Source: Ovis canadensis | Taxonomy: Eukaryota; Chordata; Mammalia; Artiodactyla; Bovidae | Assembly: GCF_042477335.2 (NCBI RefSeq) | Contig: NC_091251.1 | Location: 84,583,501-84,647,500 of the forward strand | Direction of reading: 5' to 3' | DNA: 64,000 nucleotides | Notes under the pieces: model-generated | What the model saw: only the letters and a program-made list of their open reading frames with translations | Told to the model about the DNA's origin: nothing | The model's database searches: none | Translations under genes and position numbers: made by a program | Shown here: piece by piece, positions 1-13,155 of the stretch | Numbering within the stretch: position 1 is the stretch's first letter | Layout of the letters: each line of letters begins with the position of its first letter

Positions 1-261
1 TGTAACTTGTAGAATAAAAATGATCTTGGTGTGATTTAGACAATTTTTTACCAAATGATACCTCTGGATTTTTCAAATACTTTTCTATTTAATTAGATTG
101 AAGGCTTCTCTGATACCTGGATGAATCTTGATACAAAACAGGCTGGCCTCTGTGAGTGTATTCAAGGGAAAAGAATGATATCTTTTCAGCAGTAGAACAT
201 GTATGAACAATTAAAATCTGCTAATAGGTCCAGGCTCTCAAATACTTTAAAGAGACAGAGT

Positions 262-500
262 TCAATCTTTGGAGCCAGGAAGACTTGGGATCTAACTCCA
301 GCTCTGCTCATTTACCTGGTAGTTTTGCTCTGATCCTATACATTTTACCTCTTTCTGAACCTCAGCAAACTCACCTGGAACAAAGGAATAGTAAGAGTAC
401 CTTCCTCATGTGTTGTTTTGGGGCTTAAATAAAATGATTTACGTAGAACTTTTAGCATAGTGCCTGACACATGACATTCAAGAAATGTGACTGGTTATGT
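262..500 (+). mobile_element. MIR SINE
   Basis: It follows MIR from the ATCTAACTCCAGCTCTGCTC region through CTGAACCTCAG, TACCTTCCTCATG and TAGTGCCTGACACATGACA. It is an old, diverged mammalian SINE. Confidence 0.75.
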
Positions 501-1635
501 TTTTGATGGCAGAGGAGGTGGAGTAAGAAGACATGGGCAACCCAGGCCTGACTCACCAGGGAACCTTCTGAGATTACCCCTGGAAAGAGCAACTCAAAAC
601 ATATCCCGTAGTGGCTGTCCAGGGCTCAGGAAGCCAGAATAAAAGTGTTGCTGCTGCCAACTGCCCGAACTGCTTCTCAGTACCCAAGAAACTAGAGATT
701 GAACCTTGGAATAATGCTGCTAAAAAATCAGCTCACATTTAATGATCTTGCCTGTTAGCAGAAACAGCTTAAGAGAGGGAGGGAAGATGGTTTCTGCCTC
801 TCTTCTGTCTGCTGGATCTCATGCAAGCACATCTAATTGGAGGAATCTAATTTATATCTAGAATTCTAGCTGCAAGAGAGTCTGGGAAATGCTGAGTCTG
901 GGAAATGTTGAAATTCCAGCCTTTTGAGTCCAAGAAGGTAAAATAGATGGGGGTAGGGTAGAGTGTGAGTGAGCCTGTTCTCCACAGACTGCCAAATCTT
1001 TTCTGAAATAAGTACCAGGTCGGTAACAACATGATAGGTTGCAAGAGCCAATGGACTCTGGCCTCACCTGTCAGCACCAGGTGAAGAGCCAGCCACTCTG
1101 GTGGAAAAAGATCAGCTCCTACAATCAAATCTGGACTCTCACTCCTTTTAGTCTCTAACTGTGCCACCACCCACAATGTCTCCGGTCCATAATATCTTGT
1201 TGGTCAGTCTGTGTTAAAGCCATTAGAGCAAATTAATAAGGAAAGTGCAACAGTCTGGATAACAGAAGAGACCAGGGGCATGAACCATATTCTGTATCAA
1301 GGCTCAGAACCACGTAAGAGCTATTTAAAATCCATAGTACATATTGATTATTAATTGCATGGATAGACTCTCCTTTCTAGATATAGCTTTTAGAAAATAG
1401 CTGTGGATTTACTAGAGATCTGGATTTACTGCTTTCCCTGTAGAACTTTTGCTGGTCTCTTTTCCTGTTTTCTGAGATTTGGTGAGATCTGAACAATTTG
1501 AGGGGAAGAAGATGGTGCAACTGCTGAGAATGATGGGGGAGATGGACCACACAATCATGGCCTATTCCAATGCATGTTGGGAGGCTTTAATTTGCGTGCT
1601 GACAGGTTCCAGGCAATACAGGGGAGAAGGACAGT
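500..1635. other. Intronic sequence, nothing recognised
   Basis: Between two MIR copies. Short open frames on the minus strand at 847-1176 overlap one another and resemble no protein I know. Confidence 0.5.
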
Positions 1636-1639
1636 ATGG

Positions 1640-1790
1640 TGGCTAAGAAAGTATCAATGGGAGGATGCTAAACTAAGGTTTTTGCCACTTGCTAGCTGTG
1701 AGTTAATTTTTTTGACTGTTTTCTTATTTGTAAAATGGGATCATAATAATATATACTTTTCAGGTAGGGGTATTACATGTGAAACTGTGC
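1640..1790 (+). mobile_element. MIR SINE fragment
   Basis: The MIR landmarks CTTGCTAGCTGTGAGTTA, TTTGTAAAATGGGATCATAA and a degraded GTATTACATG end are visible. Confidence 0.6.
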
Positions 1791-3110
1791 TTTGAAAATG
1801 GTGCTAAGGTATCTTTCCACATTTCTTTACAAAGGAAAATATGCCAAAAAGGAAACTATTATAACAAATATTTAAAACTGAGTAGGAAAACAAGTCAAGT
1901 CCTCATTTTGAAATTGATTTCCTTCCAGAAGTTTAAGTCAGATTGGCATTTACTACATGGTTTTACATAGAATAGTGATGCAGTATAACGGAAAATGTAA
2001 CTGACATGCTGTATCTTTGCGACCAAAGTAATAGAAGACAATGTTGCTGTGATGCTATTAATTAAAACAGAAACCCAATAGTGAAGACAAAAGTGTTTTG
2101 TTTACATGGAATGCTGGTACTTAAGGAAAAGCCAGTTTAATTAGGAAGGACTGAGAAAGTAGAAGGTTCTTTTGTGGAGATTGTAAAAGGGACCTCTTGG
2201 TACTTTCAAGAGCTTGAGATGTTGATGATGTTGGTCTTTCATTATGTCTCACTTCTTTATGCCACTAGCAGGACTTTGGCAGTCATCAGACAAGCTTAGG
2301 GTACAGTTCGAGTTCCCATATGGAAGAGAATAAGAGAGAGAAAGGATGAGGGAACAAGAGTTTTATGAGGTAACTGAGCAGCATTGGAAGAAAGAGAGGG
2401 AGAAGAGGAAAGGATGCAAGCTGAGAAATGAATGGGCCTGGAGTGGGGAATGGGGACACTGCCAATTGCACTCATCTCCATGGTGAAAGTGGACAGAGGG
2501 CAGGGGGTGTCCCAGGACCCTGCGTCAGAGTCCACCCTGAGGGAGCTGCCTGCCAGGAGGGAGGCATGGGTAGAAACGTGTGTGAAAGTCACAAATGCTG
2601 TGCTTGAGACCCTCAGCTCAGTGGCAGTCACCGCCTCTGTAGAAAGGGGTTATCAATCCTGCCTTGAAGAGTAGCATTGATAATGTAAAGAATGGTTCTT
2701 AAGGAAGTCCAAAGAAAGAGAAGTTGAGCCTGATGGCTAGGAACTTCTATAGAATGCTGAAGGTGCTAAATCTTGATAGAAAGAGACAAAGGCTAGGATT
2801 TTGAAGTGAGGATCTTTTGCATCAAATATTTTGTCAGCCAAAAGATAACTTTGAATTTGCCAACTTGATCCAGCTAAATGACTGTTCTGATATTGTAAAC
2901 TTTTCTTTCTAAGCAAGATAGAGGAGAGGTGGACTAATAATAGATGCTGTTACTCTTCTCTTTTCGGGCCTTAGAAGAAATAAGCCACCAGATGTATGCT
3001 CCTCTCCCCAAATCCCTGGGGGAGAAGGCTCAGTGAGAGGCAGGTTTAGCTCTAGTGGGTAGGAGCTGGTGAGAGCATCCCTAAAGATGTGTGTCTACCA
3101 CACCTCCCCA
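1790..3110. other. Intronic sequence, nothing recognised
   Basis: No repeat or exon was recognised. A GC-richer patch at 2430-2660 has open frames on both strands but no splice context or family resemblance. Confidence 0.5.
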
Positions 3111-3780
3111 CCCCAGAATGGTTAAAACTGAAAAGACTGGTTTCCTCAAATGTTGGTGAGATGTGGCAAATACATTCTTGGTGGGAGTGTAAGATGGAAT
3201 AACAGCTTTGGGAAAAGGCCTGGTGCTGTCTCATATAGCTGACCATGCACTGAAAATACAGCAGTTCTATTCTTGGGCATTTGTCCATAAGTTAAAAAAA
3301 GAGACTTTCATTAGAAGGTTTATAGCAGCTTTATTGTAGTGTACAAAAATGGCAAAGAGCCCTTATGTCCTCATAATTGAATAAATAGATTAAGATATGT
3401 TTCTATAGTAGAATACTATTCAGCAATAAAAAGGAGTGAAATTAACAGAGGCATTCAACAACATGGAGGAATCTCAAGAACATACCAAGTACCAACTGCA
3501 TGATTCCATTTATATGAAGTTCTAAAACAGGCAAAATTTGTTTAAACATATAGTGCAAAAAAAAAAAAAAGCAGAGGAGTAGTTGCTTCAGGATTGGTAT
3601 TGGTATCAAGATGACTGGGCATGGACATGAGGGAGTATTCTGGGGTGATGGATGTATTCTGTATTTAGATAGGGATGTGGGTTAAATGGATGTTTGCATT
3701 TGTTAAAACTTACTGAATGGTGCTAGGCTTTGTGTACTCCGCTGCATGTAAATTTTACCTTATAATATGAAAGAACTATA
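3110..3780 (+). mobile_element. L1 3' end, old mammalian type
   Basis: The L1 3' sequence is recognisable from ATGTTGGTGAGATGTGGC, TAGTAGAATACTATTCAGC and ATGGAGGAATCTCAAGAAC, followed by degraded 3' UTR. An internal A-run of 14 lies near 3558. Confidence 0.75.
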
Positions 3781-3896
3781 AATTATTGAACTCTAGTTAA
3801 TGAAACATGCTGAAATGTTTAGGGGTAAAGAACAATAATGGCTACAGGTATGATAGGTTGATAGATGTATAGACATATGAGAAAGCAAAGTCTGTT

Positions 3897-4445
3897 ATCT
3901 CAGGCTACTATAGCAAAAATACCATAGGTTTGGTGGCTTAGGCCAGGTGTACCCAACCTCTGGGATCTAATGCCTGATGATCTGAGATGGAGCTGATGTA
4001 ACATAATATTTATTTTGCACAATAAACATAATGTGCTTGAATCATCCTGAAACCATCCCCCCACCAATGCATGGAAAAATTGTCTTCCACAAAACTGGTT
4101 CCTGGTGCCAAAATGGTTGGGGACTGCTGGCTTAGACAACAGAAATTTTTTTCTTGCAGTTGTGGAGCTTGGGAAATCCAAGATCAATTTGGATTTGATC
4201 AGCTAATTTGGTTCCTGATAAGAACCCTTTTCTTGGTTTTCAGGCAGATATCTTGCTGTATCTTCACATGATGGAGAAAGAGTACCTCTGTCTCATGGCT
4301 CTTCTTCTAAGGGCACTGATCCCATTCATGAGGGCTCCACCCTCATGACCTGATTACCTCCCAAAGATCCCTCATTCAAATACTGTCATACTGGGGATGA
4401 GGGCTTCGACATACAAATTTTGGTAGGACACATCAGGCCATAGCA
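3897..4445 (-). mobile_element. MLT1-type LTR (ERVL-MaLR), solo, antisense
   Basis: The + strand reads the reverse of an MLT1 LTR: ACCATAGGTTTGGTGGCTTAG, CAGTTGTGGAGCTTGGGAAA, then CCCATTCATGAGGGCTCCAC and GACCTGATTACCTCCCAAAG. It is a solo, non-coding retroviral-type LTR of an extinct family, and a DNA transposon has inserted in it. Confidence 0.7.
3942..4127. mobile_element. Non-autonomous hAT-type DNA transposon nested in the MLT1 LTR
   Basis: A 186-base element is flanked by an exact 8-bp duplication TGGCTTAG (3934-3941 and 4128-4135), the length made by hAT transposases. Its ends are imperfect inverted repeats: ACCCAACC near the left end and GGTTGGGGACTGC at the right. No coding content. 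Confidence 0.7.
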
Positions 4446-6030
4446 TAGGTGGAACAAAATATGACAATTGAAGAATCTAGGTGATGAATATATGGGTATC
4501 TGCTGTATAATTGTTTCAAAATTTCAGCATACTTGGTAATTTATTATAAAATAATAGGCATAAAAAACTGGTCTGGTCTGGAATAGTTCAGTTGGGCTAG
4601 GTAGATAAAAATAAAACATGAATGTAGCCATTGATAGGAAATACTGTGGTGGGCATTACATTGTTTTTTAAATTATGTTGACATCTCAAGGTCCACCCTT
4701 GACTCAACCTTGGACAGAATAGACAGGGTATCTCAATCAAATAACCCAAGGGCATCTTCTATAGCCTCCTTCATAAACCACATCCATCCCAAGACAAAGT
4801 ATATGATTGGGCATTTCTTTCTTTCTAACTTTAACCTTTTCTCTATTCATCAGATAGATAGATAGATAGATTTTTATATCTACATCCCTCTTCCTGCTAT
4901 CTCCCCTCCCTCCCTCTCTTGTCTCTTTCCGTTTTTCCTTCCTCCTTCCCTTCTTTCTTTCCTTCCTTCCATTTTGCTGAATATGTCCATATTATAAAAA
5001 TTTAAATATGTTTACATATATTTTTCAAATCATAGGTGGACCAGGGAAGGTAAACTAGGCTGTTTGAAAATTACTGGAACTATTCCATAGAACCTATTCA
5101 GAAATAATCTGTAAACAAGTTAACAAAATGAACTAATCTTAGCTCAAGGCAGGGAACAATGTCAAGATGTCAGGCACTTTCAAGGTAAAATCTCACTTAG
5201 TACAAGAGATCATTATTGTTGTCATATTTGCTATTAAGATAGTACAGGCTAGTCTGCAAACATGATGACAAGGAATAGTCTCCACATCTGTACATGGCAG
5301 ATGGTCTAGGTGAAAACCCTCTTTCAGTGTCTGCTAGACTTCTGAAATCCTTATACAGAAGCTTTTGAAGAAGTCACCATTGAGAATTAGAAGCATTTGA
5401 TTATCTTTTGAATTTGGCTTTGTGGGAAAACAATTCACCAACAACTAACTAGCAACTCTGTTCTGTTCTTTTCCTGGGCTTACCACCCAATTACTGCATG
5501 GCCTGGACAATTGTTTTAACCTCTCAGAATTCCATTTACTTCCCTATTAAGTGGGGTTCGCAAGTTAATGCTACCTATACAAGTCTACATTTTAAAAAGT
5601 TAGCTATTCTGTTGGCAGGTTCTGCTTCTCCATCCTTCTCCAGTGCATTACTGCATTGTGTATATATACACACATATAATGATCTCAGTCAAAAATAATC
5701 ATTAAGATGTCCCCTCTGGTTAAAAACAATGCGTTCCCCAGCCTCTCAGTGTGGGCATGATTAGCCATATGTGATAATTACATCCCCAATGATAATACTT
5801 ACAGCAGCAGCATATTAACCTTGTTAGGCATTCACAATAGCAGAGACTAGAGGAAGGGAAAACAAAAAAGCAAGTCAAGCAGGCTCATGGTTAGTGTGAG
5901 GAACAAATGGGAAGTGGTGGGGGTAACCTCTATGGATGAAACACAGGGAAAAAAGGACTACACAGACATGAATAGAGGATATACCACCTTCTTTTAAAAT
6001 CTTGGTCCAATTTTCCATTAAGTATAGTAA
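4446..6030. other. Intronic sequence, mostly single copy
   Basis: Apart from the AGAT microsatellite and pyrimidine tract, nothing was recognised. From about 6110 to 6250 there are hints of an antisense MIR and of an L1 3' end with an A-tail. Confidence 0.45.
4852..4870 (+). repeat. (AGAT)n microsatellite
   Basis: Just under five tandem AGAT units, followed at 4882-4972 by a pyrimidine-rich TTCC/CTCC tract. Confidence 0.9.
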
Positions 6031-6743
6031 ATACTTATTAATAGCCATTACATGTTCAGAATTAAGGCCAATACATATAAAGATTTATGTGCAGCCATAA
6101 CTTGTTGACTGCATATGTGATGTTCCTTTACTTATATCACCTCATTTAACTCTCACAACAATGTCAAAGTTAGAAAATCTGAAAAGCAACAGGAGAGAAA
6201 ATACAGCCACGACAGTATGTGAGTTATATCTCAATAAAACCGATTAAAAAAAAAAAACACAAAACTACTCGGCTTTCTTCAGAAAAATGACAGGCTGAAG
6301 ACAGCCTTGGTAACAGCAACAGTAGAAGCCTGAAGACAAGGGGAGAATATCATCACAGGCTTGAGAAAAAGACACTCTCAACTTTTTATTCTTTTCAAGT
6401 GGTGGCAGAATAAAGATCTTTTTTTTTTTCTTTTACAAAGCTTGAAAGGATTTATCACTGGAAGAACTACTAACTGGTGTGATTTCAGGGAGAAAGAAAT
6501 TGAACCTGAAAGGAGTAAAGTGCAAGAAAGGGAATGAAAACAGGAACAAAAAGATCAGCATGTAGGTAAATGTGAGCTTGTGTAGACTGCGTAAAGCAGG
6601 AACAGCAAAAGTGGGAAACGTGCCTGATGTTGGGACTACAGCAATAATGTGGAACTGAAATTCCTAGCAGGAATAATATGAAAGATGTGAAGGGGAGACC
6701 AAAATCAAAGAATTCTAAGGTACTTATGCTACTTAGAAAGAGC

Positions 6744-6930
6744 GTGAAAGTGAAAGTCACTCAGTCGTGTCTGAAGCTTTGTGACCCCATGGACTATAAA
6801 GTCCATGGAATTCTCCAGGCCAGAATATTGGAGTGGGGAGCCATTCCCTTCTCCAGGGGATCCTCCCAGCCCAGGAATGAAACCCAGGTCTCCTGCATTG
6901 CAGGCGGATTCTTTACCAGCTGAGCCACAG
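6744..6930 (-). mobile_element. Bov-tA SINE
   Basis: On the minus strand it has the tRNA-derived head (box-B-like AACCCAGGTCTCCTGCATT on the + strand, then ending at GAGCCACAG) followed by the Bov-A body. It lies in SYT16 intron sequence. Confidence 0.88.
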
Positions 6931-6989
6931 AAAAAAGGTAGAGGTACTGATTCATTTTGGACATTAAATAAAGGGTACATGTTAAAATT

Positions 6990-7490
6990 TTAATCCAACT
7001 TTTAACCCAGGAGAGAGACTAAATTATAATAAAGAAAATTCAGTTAATCCCATAAAAAACAGAGATATTTAAAAGCCTAGAAAATACAGGCTAGATGGCA
7101 TAAACAAAATCAATAAAAATAAATCAAAATATATTGGTGATAATAATAAATGTCAAGGGACTAAAACTGCTTTGTTAATGATAGATATAGCATTAGGTTA
7201 ATATTTCTCTTCCTCCCAATCTTTCCTTATCTCTCTCTCCTCACATGCTGTCACTTCTACGACATTTTATTTTGGGTGGCCACCTAGCCTCATAATGTTT
7301 AAGAAAAAGAAACACTAATTACCAACAAATTGGGCTTAGTTCTGGAATGCAAGAAAGACTTAACATTAGGGAAATCTAATGTATTTAATAGCTCACTATA
7401 CCAACTGATTTATGGGAAAACTTGATCATGTCAATAGTTGCAAAAGAAGCTCTTGATGAAATACACTATGCTTTATTGGCAAAAATAATT
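6990..7490 (+). mobile_element. Degraded L1 ORF2 fragment
   Basis: Phrases such as AAATGTCAAGGGACTAAAAC and GGAATGCAAGAAAGACTTAAC, followed by a decayed GATCATGTCAATAG, resemble L1 ORF2 in sense orientation. No open frame remains. Confidence 0.5.
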
Positions 7491-8795
7491 CATGGCAGAT
7501 GAATAATAGAAGATGTATCAGTATAGGCAAAGTTACGGTGCAATAACAAATTCTGCAGAGTTCATGGCTTAATACAGCAAAGGTTTATTTCTCCCTTTCA
7601 CCACAATCCAAAGTAAGGCAGGCAATGCTCCTCTAAGCTATAAGTAAGGGATACAGATTCTTTCTATTTAATGAGGTGATAATATATTCAAAATGTGACC
7701 AGCCTTGTTGTCATGGAAGGGGAAGAGACGGGGGAATGACTGACTTCAGCTGTGATTGAAGGTAATCTATTACTTCTAATATTCTATATTCAGAAGTCAT
7801 TCACATGGCTCAATCACCTCAAATTTGGTGTGAAGCCTTCATCCTTAATTTGATACTTAACCCAAGTCACTATCACATTATTCACCTGAGAAGGTTTATT
7901 GAGCCTTTGTTGTTTGAAGCCTTTAAAAATTTATCTCTTACTGTTTGGAGATCTGGAAGCAAGGAACTTTTCCAATCACAGAAATGTCTGAATTTCGATT
8001 CTCTTTCTCTTTCCTTGCACATTCATCTTTCTCAAGAGTACTTTTCACCTCTCCCCAGCCTCTAGATGAAGCCAGTAGTAGTGAATACACACTTCTAACA
8101 TTCTGTTTTTCCTTTTTTTCCCTTATAACTACAAATATTAAGCATATTTCCTTCCTTCCAAGTGATAGCAGATGACAGTTTGCCATCACTTAATATGAAT
8201 GATGGATCTCCACTATCCTAGTGTCTGACAGGAGTTTCTCCATCACCTGGCACCCAACTTCTAGGCCAGTGGTCTTCTTGTATTTTTATTTTAGTTGCAT
8301 TCCAGTTTAGATTACTGATTACTTGGTCACAATTTTGTCAGGAAAATATGAAATACTCTAGCTATATTTTGAATCAGAAGTTGTTTCTTATAGGCTTCAA
8401 GCATGGGAAGTCTGGTCAGTAAAGGTCAGGAAAGCTCTATCCAGGAAATCCAGAAGTACAGGCATCACAGGAAAGGCACCGGTACAGTCTGAGCTGTGCA
8501 CGTGAAAGGAGTGGTTCTCATAAGGATCTTCGAATGCCATGGGTGAACACCCTACTTTGCCATCTGCTTGCTAATTCCTGTCCACATGCCTGCAACTGGT
8601 GTGTGGCCTGAAAGGATTTGTGATTCCCCTTTCCTTTTGCTTTCCACTCTCATAAAGTTCACTTTCATTAGTGAAATCTAACTGGGATCTTACTGGCAAG
8701 AGATTCAAGGGAATGTAATTTTAAGTTTGGTAAAGAAAAGAGCTTAGAAAGACAGAAGTGGTATTAAATGTCAACAACTAGTATGTGGTAGAGAA

Positions 8796-8980
8796 GTGTT
8801 AGTTGCTCAGTCATGTCCAACTCTTTGCAACCCCATGGACTGTCTGTCCATGTAATTCTCCAGGCAAGAATACTGGAGTGGGTTGCCATTCCCTTCTCCA
8901 GGGCATCTTCCCAACCCAGGGATCAAACTCAGGTCTCTTGCATTACAGGCAGATTCTTTACCATCTGAGCCACCAGGGAA
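8796..8980 (-). mobile_element. Bov-tA SINE
   Basis: Antisense tRNA-headed ruminant SINE. The + strand shows GTTGCTCAGTCATGTCC at its tail end and CCATCTGAGCCACCAGGGAA at its head end. Confidence 0.9.
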
Positions 8981-9139
8981 TAGGGAAGGGAACATGCTTA
9001 ACCCTGATGGTGAGCATTTTAAGAAAAGGGACACTAGCTATCATTCTTAATCTTAAAATCCATCAAACAAGAAATAAAGATTCCCATTAGAATCACTCTC
9101 ACCCAGCATTAAACTGGAAACTCAAGGCAATTTAGTAGA

Positions 9140-10480
9140 ATGATAAAAAGAAATAAAAATTTAAAGCTAGAGAAGAGGAAACAAAACTGCTATTGTTTAT
9201 AGAAAATGATTGCATTAAAATGCATTAAAAACCTATAAATTTAAACTAATAACATTTTTAAATACAAACTTGTTTTCTAATACATCAAGGACAGATAGAA
9301 AGTAGAGTTTTAACACATTAATATATACAAAAGTAACAGTAGCTATGATACCAAAAGATAGCATTGATAAAACATGAGTAAGAAAATTATTTAAAAATCA
9401 CAACACTTTTTGAAATATACAAAATAAAACTAAATAAATAGATTAACATATTTATTGGCTAGAATAAATCTATATTGTGAAAATAATAGCTTTCCTCAAA
9501 CTTATATATCCGGTGCAATCCCAATCAAAATCCCCATAGATTTTTTTTTTAAAGGACTTGACTAACTGATTCTCAAATTCATATGCAAGAGCCAGTTAAA
9601 GAAAGAGATTGGAATAACTAAAATTTTAAAAAGATGATATAAGGATTCTTCCTAACAGATATCAAGACATAAAAGGATGATAATAAATATCAAGTTAAGG
9701 GAAGGATACTAAAGCTAGATGCTTGATATCTGATCAACATTACATTACAACTGGGAGATAACAGGTTATTTAATGTATAATGCTTCTGATTTGGGAAAAT
9801 AATCAGATCCCTACCTCACGCCACATACAAAAAGCAATCTTAGGTGGATTAAAGATCAGATTGCAAAGCAAATTCTTAAGACTCATAGAAGGAATGTGGA
9901 AGACCATTGAGTTTGGATAGGATTTCTTAAACAATTTTTTAATGTGTCAACTGAAAAGGAAAACATTGATGAACCTGACTGACTCCACAGAAAGTAAAGC
10001 ATTTAAACAGCAAAAGTTACTATACACAAAGCAAAAGGATAAATCGCAGGCATGGAGAAGGCATTAGCAATAAAAATAACAAGATTTTGTCTCTGGAATT
10101 CATAAAGAGTCAATAATCCACTCAGAGGGATGTATTAGAGAAATTCTCAAATGTTGGTATGATATAAAACACCAAAGTATTCACTAAAATCTTTTCAATT
10201 CTTTGTCATTAAAAACAAATGTCCATTAATTAAAATAATGAATAAGCTACTTGTGGCTTATTAATATACTAGAATACTATGCACTTAAATGAATTACTGG
10301 TGTATACAACAGTCTAAGTAATATAAAAAAGTTAATGCTGAATTCAAAAGACAAGCTTTGGGAGGACATACATAAAATGCTAAATACTTTTAAATGTGTG
10401 AAATAATTTAAGTATAATCTGGATAGCTTTATTTATGGCTACTTTTATAGTAAAAGGTTAGAAATATACATAAAGTTGAT
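9140..10480 (+). mobile_element. Old L1 3' half, sense
   Basis: GCAATCCCAATCAAAATCCC, then a segment resembling AAGACTCATAGAAGGAATG and the late AATACTATGCACTTAAATGAA-type region, follow the order of L1 ORF2 end and 3' UTR. All frames are broken. Confidence 0.65.
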
Positions 10481-10597
10481 GAATTCCAAATCCAGGAGAG
10501 AAATTACCTGTAGTGAGAAGGGAAACCAAACAGGATGTAGGAGGAATACTCAAGGATCTTCAATTATATTTTATTTCCTAAATATCAAGCAGAAAGG

Positions 10598-10868
10598 TGA
10601 ATGCTGCTGCTAAGTCACTTCAGTCGTGTCCGACTTTGTGCAACCCCATAGATGGCAGCCCACCAGGCTTCCCCGTCCCTGGGATTTTCAGGCAAGAACA
10701 CTGAAGTGGGTTGCCATTTCCTTCTCCAATGCATGAAAGTGAAAAGTGAAAGTGAAGTTGCTCAGTTGTGTCCGACTCTTAGTGACCCCATGGACTGCAG
10801 CCTACCAGGCTCCTCCATCCATGGATTTTCCAGGCAAGAGTACTGGAGTGGGGTTCCATTGCCTTCAC
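10598..10868 (-). mobile_element. BOV-A2 SINE (two Bov-A units)
   Basis: Two Bov-A monomers in tandem, antisense, starting with the typical GCTGCTGCTAAGTCACTTC and joined by the ATGCATGAAAGTGAAA linker. CAGAAAGG at 10590-10597 and 10869-10876 is the probable target duplication. Confidence 0.88.
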
Positions 10869-10911
10869 CAGAAAGGCCAATAGTAAATATGAAAAATGCT
10901 AAATATCAAAT

Positions 10912-11126
10912 GGGGCTTCCCTAGTAGTGCTAGTGGTAAAGACACCACCTGCCAATGCAGGGGAAGTAAGAGATGCAGATTCAGTTCCTGAGTCAGGAAG
11001 ATCCCCCAGAGGAAGGCATGGCAGCCCACTCCAGTATTCTTGCCTGGAGAATCCCATGGACAGAGGAGCCTGCCAGGCCACAGTCCATAGGGTCACAAAA
11101 AGTTGGACATGAGTAAAGCAACTAAG
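10912..11126 (+). mobile_element. Bov-tA SINE
   Basis: Sense copy starting GGGGCTTCCCTAGTAG (tRNA-derived head), followed by the Bov-A body and ending near AGCAACTAAGTATG. It is only 40 bases from the BOV-A2 on its left. Confidence 0.9.
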
Positions 11127-11182
11127 TATGCATCCGTGATCGGTACTTAAATATGGGTAGTATTAATGTATGTACTGTGTAT

Positions 11183-11207
11183 ATTGTATATACATAGTAT
11201 ATACAAT
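11183..11207. repeat. AT-rich perfect hairpin
   Basis: ATTGTATATA and TATATACAAT form a 10-bp stem around CATAG, inside an alternating TA/GT stretch (11165-11230) just after a Bov-tA. Most likely degenerate simple sequence. Confidence 0.6.
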
Positions 11208-12330
11208 GTATATTGTATATCTGTTATGTATATTGAAGATGTTTAGTAATTATGAATACATTAGAAGCTAAGGAGAGGTTAAATGACCAAATTCCTTTCC
11301 TTTGACCAGAGAATCATAGTGCCCCACCCAACCCCAAGGCTAAGTCCGTTACAAGTGACAGACCATCATGCTGCCGTGGGGCAGCTGTTTTGTATGAGCT
11401 ATGTAACTTACTTTTGTGGTATTGCATTGTTTCTTTGAAAAGATGACTTTTGAATCCCAAGTGACATAGGTTTGTGCCATGATAAATTGGAAACATTTTG
11501 CTGTTATGATTTGTTTTGGTTCATGTGGTGTCTTCTTTGTGGAGAAAGTGACACAGTTGACAAGCTAAGTCAGAAGGACAGCATCCAAAACTACCAGGGG
11601 ATTATGACCCATTCAGCCTTTTGATGATGGTTTTATGTTGCTAGAGACGCTGAGAGGTGTCTGAATCACCAACAGAAGATAAAATACTGCTTGGTGGTGC
11701 TCTACAGCAAGTATCAAACTATCAATTCCAAAGAATTAAAACAGCTCAGTAAAGTTGCGTATTTACTTGACCCTTTCTCTTCCATTCTGACTGATGCTCA
11801 TTGAACCCCCCAAAACTCCAACCTTCAGTTCAGTCGCTCAGCTGTGTCCGATTATTTGCAACCCCATGAATTACAGCACGCCAGGCCTCCCTGTCCATCA
11901 CCAACTCCCGGAGTTCACTCAGACTCACATCCATCGAGTCAGTGATGCCATCCAGCCATCTCATCCTCTGTCGTCCCCTTTTCCTCCTGCCCCCAATCCC
12001 TCCCAGCATCAGAGTCTTTTCCAATGAGTCAACTCTTCATGTGAAGTAGCCAAAGTACTGGAGTTTCAGCTTTAGCATCATTTCTTCCAAAGAAATCCCA
12101 GGGCTGATCTCCTTCAGAATGGACTGGTTGGATCTCCTTGCAGTCCAAGGGACTCTCAAGAGTCTTCTCCAACACCACAGTTCAAAAGCATCAATTCTTT
12201 GGCGTTCAACTTTCTTCACAGTTCAACTCTCACATCCATACATGACCACTGGAAAAACCATAGCCTTTGACTAGACGGACTTTTGTTGGCAAAGTAATGT
12301 CTCTGCTTTTGAATATGCTATCTAGGTTGG

Positions 12331-13155
12331 TCATATCTTTCCTTCCAAGGAGTAAGTGTCTTTAAATTCATGGCTGCAATCACCATCTGCAGTGATTTTG
12401 GAGCCCCCCAAAATAAAGTCTGACACTATTTCCACTGTTTCCCCATCTATTTCCCATGAAGTGATGGGACCAGATGCCATGATCTTCGTTTTCTGAACGT
12501 TGAGCTTTAAGCCAACTTTTTCACTCTCTTCTTTCACTTTCATCAAGAAGCTCTTTAGCTCCTCTTCACTTTCTGCCATAAGGGTGGTGTCATCTGCATA
12601 TCTGAGGTTATTGATATTTCTCCCAGCAATCTTGATTCCAGCTTGTGCTTCTTCAAGCTCAGTGTTTCTCATGATGTACTCTGCATAGAAGTTAAATAAG
12701 CAGGGTGACAATATACAGCCTTGACGTACTCCTTTTCCTATTTGGAACCAGTCTGTTGTTCCATGTCCTGTTCTAACTGTTGCTTCCTGACCTGCATATC
12801 GGTTTCTCAAGAGGCAGGTCAGGTGGTCTGGTATTCCCATCTCTTTCAGAATTTTCCACAGTTTATTGTGATCCACACAGTCAAAGGCTTTGGCATAGTC
12901 AATAAAGGAGAAATAGATGTTTTTCTGGAACTCTCTTGCTTTTTTGATGATCCAGCAGATGTTGGCAATTTGATTTCTGCTTCCCCTGCTTTTTCTAAAA
13001 CCAGCTTGAACATCTGGAAGTTCACGGTTTACGTATTGCTGAAGCCTGGCTTGGAGTATTTTGAGCATTACTTTACTAGCGTGTGAGATGAGCACAATTG
13101 TGCGATAGTTTGAGCATTCTTTGGCATTGCCTTTCTTTGGGATTGGAATGAACAC
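12331..13155 (-). pseudogene. BovB reverse transcriptase fragment (broken ORF)
   Basis: A 274-residue open stretch of the BovB polyprotein encodes the RT palm and fingers: motif A FIDYAKAFD at residues 84-92, motif B RQGCILSP at 144-151 and catalytic YADD at 186-189. It lacks an in-frame link to the endonuclease upstream and to the C-terminal region downstream because of frameshifts, so it is a decayed fragment despite intact catalytic residues. Confidence 0.9.

Noticed and set aside
2432-2674. 80-residue + strand open frame with balanced composition
   Set aside because: No family recognised, an overlapping minus-strand frame is equally long, and no convincing splice pair encloses it.
12331-13155. 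Whether the 274-residue RT frame is a live gene
   Set aside because: Catalytic motifs are intact, but it is joined to neither the endonuclease nor the C-terminal part of its element, so it is a fragment of a dead BovB.
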